From assembly GCF_019279795.1 (NCBI RefSeq), contig NC_056731.1, forward strand, positions 859,894,999-859,958,998: a stretch of DNA of 64,000 bases, in the 5' to 3' direction. Origin of the DNA: Protopterus annectens. Taxonomy: Eukaryota > Chordata > Ceratodontiformes > Protopteridae. The translations under genes and the position numbers were made by a program. This document shows positions 56,463 through 64,000 of this stretch, one piece after another; the first letter of the stretch is position 1, and the number at the start of each line of letters is the position of its first letter. Under the pieces are notes generated by a model. It ran no database searches. It saw only the letters and a list, made by a program, of their open reading frames with translations, and was not told the DNA's origin.

Positions 56463-56792
56463 TGTGACATCCTTTCTCTGGGCCAGTATTTAAGGAATCT
56501 GAATCCTCATCACTGACACTAGTGGAGGACTTGGCTTGGAACATTCAGCTGAGGACTCAACTTTACAGCTGTGTCAGTGGGTAGTCTTAATTGGGGTCTG
56601 GAAATTGAGGGGGAAGCCCAGCTCCAGGACTGAATGAGTTCCCCTTGTGCTCTTAAGGGAAATTGTGCTTGGTGCAGAGAGCTTCATCTGAAAATACTGT
56701 GTGCATCTATTTTTGTTCCAAGTGAATGTCCCTCACCGGTGTCAGTGGTGAGGACTGAGGCTCCTCGATTACATGCCCAGAGTAGGGACATC
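56463..56792. mobile_element. LTR pieces joined head to head
   Basis: 56463-56522 is the terminal part of the LTR in minus orientation (TGTGACATCC...GGGCCAG on the plus strand). From 56521 the sequence is the same LTR in plus orientation: GAGGACTTGGCTTGGAACAT to the end GTAGGGACATCACA at 56792. The minus part belongs to the gag element; the plus part has the opposite polarity. Confidence 0.65.
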
Positions 56793-57904
56793 ACAATGAC
56801 CTTGAAATAGAATTGGGGAATGTCAACACTCTTGTGAAGTGGAGACTGGTTGGAAAGTAGGTGGGTTAGAAAAGGTTAGTTTGGTAGGTTGTAAAGGGCT
56901 GATGATATTTTGACTTAGTTGAGCAATCATATCCTATAACTTACCTGCTTTTGGGAAAACCTTGGAAGTGTTGAAATGCTTTACTGCCTTCCGAAATTGT
57001 TTTAGTTGCCCAAGTTAAGTGGTTTGTACTTGCCTCCATATTTAGTTTTGGTAGTTTTAGAGAAGAGGCAATGGTATACGGAGGTCTGCTGCAAGTTGAC
57101 CAATGACTGTCACTTTGTAGGAATGCAATATTTTAATGATTAAGACATAGGTTTTCTTATTGAAAGACTGCCTGAATTAATGCTTGGTCCACCAGATGTG
57201 TACATTCACCCACAGATGTTTCAGCAATCAAACAGGAAGAAGTAATGATGTCATTATTCTTTGCTATCCCATTATAAATATTACGCAGAAAAGAAGGACT
57301 GGAATAGTTCAGTTATTTTCTGTATACTAATAGGTCAAAATGCATCAAATTAACTGTTCTGAAACCTTTCAGGGCACCTGTTATGACTCAACTAAGTTTT
57401 AGTTATCCGATCATTGCTTTTTCACAAAGTCCCAAAGACAGATAAGGAGCTGAAGTACGAGTCTGTTGTGGCATCTCTTCTTTTCTCTGCCCAAACTAAC
57501 ATTTTCTAACTTTCTTTCCATCCAGTCTCCACTTCACAAAATTGTTGACGTTCCCCAATAGGAAAGGTTGATGCCATACTTGAGCCATAGATGGAAAATT
57601 AATTTGGCTTCATTATATTTGTCTAGAAACTACAGTTTATGCAGTTCCAAAAACAACAGAATGCAAACACGAACAAAATCAAATTTCTAACCACAATATA
57701 CCCCCTTGTAGGAGGCTTTCCTCCTGCTTTTCCTTAATAATTCTTACTCTCAAGTCACCTCAAACTCAAAATTAAGAGCAATCATTACTCTGTTTCAAAT
57801 ATTTGGTCTTGGAATTTCATTATTTACAATTTTGAGAGGTGAGCAACTGTCTGACTTACAAATAATTCAGTACTAATCGGTGTCCCTTTGCTTTAACGTA
57901 ACAC
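56793..57904. other. Unassigned non-coding stretch
   Basis: No element termini or domains recognised. Confidence 0.5.
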
Positions 57905-58098
57905 TGGCAGCATGATGGTTATCATTGCTACTTCACAGTGCATGGGTCCCTTATTCCATTCTGACCTGAAGTTCTTTCTCTGTGGAGTTTTTATGTTCTG
58001 CCTGGGTTTGTTTGGTATTCTTTTGGGTCTCCCATTATTCCTACACTTCTTAGACATGCTGCCAGGTTGATTGGTGATGCTTCGTCATTCCTAGGTGT
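57905..58098 (+). mobile_element. tRNA-derived SINE, 5' part
   Basis: Head GGCAGCATGATGGTTATCAT, then the body block TCTCTGTGGAGTTTTTATGT and GACATGCTGCCAGGTTGATT. The element continues at 59069-59205 after a CR1 insertion. Confidence 0.75.
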
Positions 58099-59068
58099 AC
58101 ATGTTCATAGGTTCATAGGTGTTTAAAATGCTAATGACCGCAAGGGTATTTTTAAGCCTAGCCATGCATCCCAAATCTCTGACAAGTTCTGATATCTTTG
58201 ATAAGTGTATGCATGGGCCTGGGAGATGAACCATTTACAGGTTACCTGTTTGCATTAGAGACATAGATGCCAAACCAGGGATGAATTTCCCGTTTCCCAT
58301 CCAATTGTCCAAGTTGCACTTGAATTGGGTTAAGGAGGAACTCTCCTTCACATGGATGGGGAGCCTACTCCATAGATGCTGTAGTCTCTGTGATACATAC
58401 CTGTCTCTCCAGCAGGTCCTGTTTATATCACAGGCAAGGTTTAAGTCTTTAGAACGGGTAATTCTGCCACGGTTTTCTTTGTGGATATGCAGGAAGTCCA
58501 TTAGAGTGGGGTATGACAATGCCCTGTATGCCAGACATAGCTCCCCCCTCAAAAGCCTGTAGAAGACAGAATACAGGGATAGGGCCTTGAGGCGGTCTGC
58601 ATAGGACATATTACTTACACCCTGTATTCTTTTAGAGATGAACCTCTGTGGACATTCCAATTGTTTGATATGCCTGATTAGGTACATACCAAAGAGTGTA
58701 TTGTACTCAACAATAGGTCTGATGAATGCCGAATACAGTGGAACAGTGACTTCCTTGGGCTTAGATGCATTACCTTTGTTTATAAATTGAGCAACATAGA
58801 ATTATTTCCTGACCATTGTAGACATGTGATGATCAAAGGCTAGATTACTAGCCATGTGTGTCCCCAAGTCCCTGACTACTGGGTCAGCTCTAAGGGGTAT
58901 GATGTCAGTATGATAGTTACCAGGGATGGATGACTTCCCAAAGGATGCTGTTATGCAGTTCTTTGCATTTAGTTTAAGTCCATGGCTCTAACACCAGTTG
59001 TCTGTATGTGTCAGCCCCTCCTGGAGAACATATGTGTTAGTGTGCGATTCAGAGACAGCTCCTATGGA
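58099..59068 (-). mobile_element. CR1-like LINE inserted in the SINE
   Basis: The 3' end on the left has the repeat CATAGGTTCATAGG (complement CCTATGAACCTATG). The minus-strand frame 58687-58235 encodes RLKALSLYSVFYRLLRGELC, RTCWRDRYVSQRLQHLWSRL and KCNLDNWMGNGKF, the ORF2 C-terminus. Upstream to about 59068 matches 50770-51180. 5' truncated. Confidence 0.8.
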
Positions 59069-59205
59069 TGTGTGAGTAAGAGTGCCTCCAGTGGACAGTC
59101 GTCCCATCCAGGGCCATTTCCTACTTTGTGCTTTTTGCTTGTTTTGATTGGTTCAAGGCCCCACAACCGTCCTGAACTGGATGAAAGGAGCTATAGAACA
59201 TGGGC
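59069..59205 (+). mobile_element. tRNA-derived SINE, 3' part
   Basis: GTCGTCCCATCCAGGGCCAT and CGTCCTGAACTGGATGAAAG match the widespread 3' end of this SINE type (CCTGAACTGGATAAAGCGG). Together with 57905-58098 it forms one interrupted copy. Confidence 0.75.
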
Positions 59206-61537
59206 AGCTAATTGAATATTTTGATCTTGTACTGCTAAGGTAAATTATTATGGGTGTTGATGGAAACTTTTAATTACTAATAGTCATCATTCATTATTTG
59301 GATGTACATCACTGCTTAAAAACTGGAGGTAAAAAAGTCAGTCTGCAGTTGTATTGTAGCACCACCATAATCTGGAATTGACTACATAAGCTAATACTGA
59401 TTATAGAATATAGTAATTTCTGAGGCACAGAGGAGCACAGCTGAGCTAGGGTTAAGTAGCGACCTCTGCTCTGGGGAAGCTAGATGGGGTTGGATAAGAG
59501 AATGGACAATACCACCTTACCCACTTGGAAGGGAGAGAGGGTATAGCTGCTCAAACATTACCTAAAAAAGTTTGAGCAGTAAGACTTCAGATGCAGTGAC
59601 AAGACAATATAGTCTATCATGGAACAAGAGCATCATAGGTATGGGGAGGCGTCAGGGGATGAGAGGGAACATTCATGCTTTTGAGCTCAACATGGCAAGC
59701 AGTTTGCATACTGATGACTACCAAGAGACAAGGCAGATCTGTTAAATAAAAGTAACAAATGAGCAATAGGATAGTGATCCACTTTACTCCTGTCTCTTAC
59801 CATACATTACCAACTGCAATGATTACAGGACTTAAGTGGGCAGGTCTTCTTATAAAGGGGGCTCCCCCAAACAAGGCATTGCGCTGCATTCAACATCTGG
59901 TAAAGTGCGGAAAGCAGTCTTTACAGAGGCTAGGGAGGGTTAGATGGGTAAGAGCAAGGAGGTGACGGTCCGGAAGATGTTTTGTTTTTACAGTTATCCT
60001 CATTGTATTCCTCTGAAAACTAAGAAAAAAAAAGTTGATGCCAGTTTTAATAGAACCTTGCACAGTTTCTCATAAGTCATCATTTTTAGATTACATTATT
60101 TTCTTTTATGATTACACTATTACATTGCACATGGCAATCTTAGTTTATTATAGGCTTGTTACAATGTTATGTTGTACAACTTAATTAATCACCTGGTCAT
60201 GCAGAAGGGCACAGACTTTATCTGATTAATTTATGACTGCATTTTTTTTCACATTTCTAGAAGCTATTTTTAGTAGCATATTCTTTGATTAGTTCACAGG
60301 AATGTGTGAATATGTTAAAAATAGGAAAATGCCTACTATAACAGTGGCAGATGATGCCTGCATTGTTTCCTTGGCTGGAGCCATAGAAACTTCATTCACA
60401 TTACTGTTTACAGGAACCGTGTCTATTTTTGCACTGCTGTCATGCTGAAAGGTCAAAAATCTGTGAAGCTCATGATATATAAGAAGTGAGAATCTGATGT
60501 GAAAATGCTTATGAAATTAGTATTCATGGGTCCAAGCCACTGAACAACATAGTGTAGCTGCTTGTGATTTAACAGTGGAAAGTATTTATTTGCCCAAGCA
60601 AATCAATGACACCTTTTATGTGTGAGCCTATTTATTAATTGAGAAGATAAAAAGTGTTACACTAATGCAGCACAAATTTTATTAGCCTGTATATTTGCAG
60701 GCGTACTAGTGTGTTCTTGAGTCAGGATACAATTTTATACAATACGTGTATGGTATATATGTATAGCAGTTAATGTAGTACAGTGATTACTGTTCTACCT
60801 CCGTGAAAGCTGCTTGTCTGAGTTCAACTGTGAATCAAAGTTGAGCAGGTCACAAATACATTCATTACAATATTACTCCCTCACTAAATAACACACTCAC
60901 CTCAAGACTAGAAAATTGATGAACTCTGGGTTCTACCATCACGTGAGGTACATGGATGCGTGGAAGTCTTTGTGTTGATGTGCTTGGAATTATCTCCTGG
61001 CACGTTGAAGCAAACCTGTCAAGAGCATTTCTTATTAAAATAGAAAAACAAAAACCTCTTGGTCCCTAACTATACTAATTCTAAAATTGCTGAACTTTGG
61101 AAATAAGGAAAAGTTTCTTACCACCGTAATTCAGCAGTCTCACAATTAACATTAGTACTGTTTTTGACAAGCTGAGAATTGAGCATTTACATTGATGAGT
61201 CAGAAGTCAATGACAGATATTTCAGTGTAAAGCTGTTCTCCTACCTGGATCTACAGTATGTTATAGTAGCGGCACTGCAGCATGAGTTGGGGTGTTGCAC
61301 TTCTGGGGTGCCTTCCTTTGAATGAGATATTAAACTGATGTCTTACTTTATGACATGATGGTAGTTCAGGTAAATATAAAATATTCTGCGATATTTGCCT
61401 ACACAGAGAGGAGTTCTAAGTAACTTTATATCTGATGTCATTTTCATTCATTCCTCAACTGATGGGTTCCAATCCAAGATTTGAGTACTTTTTCTGCCAT
61501 TGTTGGTAGCTTTCTTTTTCTTTCTTTCTCTTATTTC

Positions 61538-61539
<2 letters not shown>
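59206..61539. other. Mostly unassigned; possible SINE head at 60770-60860
   Basis: 60775-60835 (TAGTACAGTGATTACTGTTC then GAGTTCAACTGTGAATC) resembles a degenerate tRNA-like SINE head. The rest shows nothing recognisable. Confidence 0.4.
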
Positions 61540-61588
<49 letters not shown>

Positions 61589-61612
61589 AAATATATATAT
61601 ATATATTTATAT
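61540..61612. repeat. (TA)n microsatellite
   Basis: Long TA tract with a few T and A interruptions after 61579. Confidence 0.9.
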
Positions 61613-61793
61613 AAATTGTTTGCATTGATAGACTTGTTTTTGTAGTGTAATACTGTTTCTTGGCTAAGATCTTAGTGATGTCCTTCAAGAATGCAACTGC
61701 AGTCATAACATATGGGTTGTCCTGCCTCAGGCAGCCCTCGGTCGGCCGAATTCCAAAGTCTGGGTCCGGCGTCGGCTGGTGTCGCCTCCTCTC

Positions 61794-61820
61794 CGACGTC
61801 ACAATGGCTGGAGTATAAAG
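61794..61820 (+). promoter_or_regulatory. Promoter-like CRE half and TATA box, DIRS copy C
   Basis: CGACGTCAC (61794-61802) resembles a CREB-type site, and TATAAAG (61814-61820) a TATA box. They lie about 160 bases before the first gag ATG, in a CpG-rich leader. Inferred to drive the element. Confidence 0.5.
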
Positions 61821-61978
61821 GCATCGGCCGACGCCATCTTCTTCAGTCTTTCTTGCCACGCGGTGCCTGAAGCAGAAGCAGTTCGCAAGTACCGGTCGGT
61901 CAGCTCCTGTGTTTTCAGTACCGAAGTCATCTAAAAGCTAAGTACCCCGTTGGGGAACATTTATTCTTGCCTCAGCCG

Positions 61979-63724
61979 ATGTCAGAACAAATTGAGAAAG
62001 TTAATAATTGTTTGTCTTGTGGTAAACAAATACCTCATAAGGACTTCCATTCTCTCTGCCTTCCTTACCTGGGCCCAGACCACGACGTCTCGGCCTGTGC
62101 TGCCTGTGCTTGCTTTAATAAGCGCACTCTCAGGTGCCAGGCAGAATTCGCCGAGGACTTTTTCGGTGAATCTTTTGCGTATATCATGCCGTCGAATCAA
62201 CCAACAACCCAATCTGCTAAAAAACGCAAGGACCGGGACCGACATCCTCGGCCCGCGTCCTCTACCGATGCTACTCCTAAATCCTCTGCTAGCGCTCCGG
62301 TCCCCTCGGAAGTGGTAAATCAACCGCTCCAGGCCGACGACACAGCGTTAACACGACCTTCGGTCTCGGAGATCTCTCCGGTGCCGGTTGTTGATTTTCC
62401 TCCGGAAACCGAAGTTCTGGATCTACCCGACACCATTCCTGTGGACAAGATAACGCCTGCACGTGGGGCTGCTAGGCCTCCAGTATCCATGTCCATCAAG
62501 GCCTTTGCACGTGCTAAGGCCGCCAGTCAGGCCAAGGCCCATCCTAAACCTGCCCAGGCCCCTTCATCTGACAAGCAGATCATGTCTCTGGCTGCAGATC
62601 TTATTTCCCTTATCAGGGGGTCTCAGCCTCATCCGGACAGGGGTTCTCAGCCACCTGCAGAGAAAAAGCCTAGAACTGAGCAGGCGGACAACCTCTCCTC
62701 GGATGAAGCCTCTGGGGATTCTGAGCATTCTGATACCCAAGAAGAACCCTTCCAGGCCTACGAGGACTCTGATGCTGAGGAATCAATTCCCTCTGCCTCC
62801 CCTCCAGAGGATTTCTCATTTGGTGAAGTCCTGCATTCCATGAGGGAACATTTTCAATGGCAGGGTCAGGAATTCTCTGACTCCAGGAAAAGGCTTCGTA
62901 CCTTCCTCAAGCTTCCCCAGCACAGACCTTTGGCTATCCCTCCAGTTATGGATGTTTTGGATGATGTTTTCTCTGACTCCAGTGCCAACCCTGATTCTCT
63001 TCCTCCTGATCCTGTCAAGCCAGACAGATATTATAGGGTCCCTGACACTCACAAGCACCTTTTTAAGGCTCACTCTGTGGATCTAGAAACTATTTCACAG
63101 GGCCCCAAGGGAGTGGCTTCCTCCTCTGCCAAAAACCCACTGCCAGCTGACAGAGAAGCAAGGTCCCTGGAGATGGGGTAAAAAAGTATATACCTCTACT
63201 ACCCTAGCCATGAGGTCTCTTAACTGCCTTTTTCACATGTTTCAGTACCAAGATTTTCTCCTGGATGATTTACAGAAAAAGTTAGCCTCTCCTGAGCCTA
63301 TTGATAAAAAGGCACTGCAGGGTCATATTCATAACACTCAGCAGGTTAATGACCATTTTCTGCAGTGTGGTTATGATGCACTGGAAGCTTCATGTAGGGC
63401 AGCTATGACTGGGGCTGTGATACGTAGACATGCTTGGTTGAAGGATCAGTCTTTGCCTGACCATGGTAAAGTAAAGTTACTGGATGCACCTTTGGAAAAA
63501 CAAAAGCTTTTGGTGCTACTTCACAAGATGTATTGAAATCCATAGAGGAAAAAGCAAAGTCAGTACAGACAGTCAAGGATTTCCTTCAGGTTCAGCCACC
63601 CAGATTCAGCAGAAACTGGCCCTCCAAGAATTGGTCCTTCCCCGGCTCTGACAAGTTTCAAAGGGGAAAAAGCAGACGTGGCCGAGGTAGAGGGCAATAC
63701 CGAGGATCTTACAGGGGCCGCTAA
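61979..63724 (+). pseudogene. DIRS gag, copy C, nearly intact with two frameshifts
   Basis: From ATG 61979 the frame is open for 400 codons to a stop at 63179. The N-terminus has the Cys/His cluster NNCLSCGKQIPHKDFHSLC, then CAACACFNKR. The middle is Pro/Ser-rich, with an acidic Ser/Asp/Glu segment near 62690-62790. A one-base shift near 63175 moves the frame to 63210-63500 (KKVYTSTTLAMRSL, then GAVIRRHAWLKDQ). A second shift near 63500 returns it to AFGATSQDVLKSIEEKAKSV and the Arg/Gly-rich tail RRGRGRGQYRGSYRGR, ending at 63724. The RT frame overlaps this tail. Few defects compared with copies A and B. Confidence 0.75.
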
Positions 63725-64000
63725 TGGCAACCTCCAAGTCAAAGAAGTGGCGCAGACAGTTCAGCTGCACCACAAGGACAATCACAATGACTTGACTTTC
63801 GTACCGCCTACAAAGGTTCAAAGAGAAGCACATTTGGGCGGAAAATTAGCCTTATTCTCGCAAAACTGGCATATCTTAACCAAGGACAATTGGATTCTGG
63901 ATTTGATAGACAAAGGTTACAGATTCCACTTCCACACATTACCAATAAAACAAGGCATGCCAAACCTGCCACAACATCAAAGGGCAGAGGCACTCACTCA
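63546..64000 (+). CDS. DIRS reverse transcriptase, N-terminal part, copy C
   Basis: A frame without stops from 63546 to the window end, overlapping the gag tail by about 180 bases in another frame. The translated part after gag reads SQNWHILTKDNWILDLIDKG, then YRFHFHTLPIKQGMP, the conserved segment that precedes the RT core in DIRS elements (W-x-x-x-T-x-D-x-W-I-L-x-x-I-x-x-G-Y). There is no obvious ATG at the start, so expression may depend on frameshifting, splicing or an unseen start. The catalytic part lies beyond the window. Confidence 0.75.

Larger units (their letters stand above)
61700..64000 (+). mobile_element. DIRS-type retrotransposon, copy C, running off the window
   Basis: A sharp rise in GC and CpG at about 61720 marks the start. 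A promoter-like leader, a gag with a 400-codon open stretch and the start of an overlapping RT frame follow. The gag signature RRHAWL and the RT N-terminal block tie it to copies A and B, but nucleotide similarity is low, so it is a different subfamily. It is the least decayed element here. The left boundary is an estimate. Confidence 0.8.

Overview
The window looks like intergenic or intronic DNA from a vertebrate with a large, repeat-rich genome. I found no exon, tRNA, rRNA or bacterial-type gene that I can defend. Almost every recognisable coding stretch belongs to a transposable element. The mix is L1 and CR1-like LINEs, a second Jockey-superfamily LINE, an RTE-like relic, Penelope-like elements with a GIY-YIG domain, DIRS elements with a tyrosine recombinase, a gag-only LTR element, tRNA-derived SINEs, MITEs and long (GT)n tracts. 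This mix points to an amphibian (caecilian or salamander), a lungfish or a similar lineage. That is inference from the element mix, not a species identification.

Layout. 1-1950: unassigned. 1955-5130: DIRS copy A, gag plus the start of RT, 3' truncated. 5712-6959: three copies of a roughly 310-bp TIR element. 6960-15044: a nearly full-length L1 on the minus strand. It holds a 110-bp palindrome array (about 7690-8410) and a 5'-truncated plus-strand L1 (11522-12968) with 16-bp target-site duplications. 16885-17455: a solo LTR and an L1 ORF1 fragment. 19540-25650: two Penelope-like copies on the minus strand, the second split by a LINE. 25850-26437: an inverted repeat whose centre carries a canonical hammerhead ribozyme sequence. 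26440-36000: mostly unassigned, with microsatellites, an RTE relic, an L1 tail and a SINE. 36000-36492: a CR1 tail. 38997-45157: DIRS copy B, which keeps both inverted terminal repeats, the internal complementary region, gag, RT, RNase H and tyrosine recombinase, all degenerate. 45680-52540: a tRNA-headed SINE, CR1 tails, and an L1 tail split by a minus-strand LINE and a 3.2-kb CR1 with an ORF1 esterase end. 54207-56792: an LTR element with only gag, invaded by a MITE that is itself invaded by a SINE. 57905-59205: a SINE split by CR1. 61700-64000: the start of DIRS copy C, the least decayed element, running off the window.

The genes do not work together as host functions. They are fragments of selfish elements. 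Most are inactivated by stops, frameshifts or lost catalytic residues. The items most worth a second look are the hammerhead inside the inverted repeat at 26177-26224, a weaker hammerhead-like sequence in the 3' region of the first Penelope-like copy, the 110-bp array of CCAAT-bearing palindromes, the intact terminal architecture of DIRS copy B, and the relatively young DIRS copy C with overlapping gag and RT frames.
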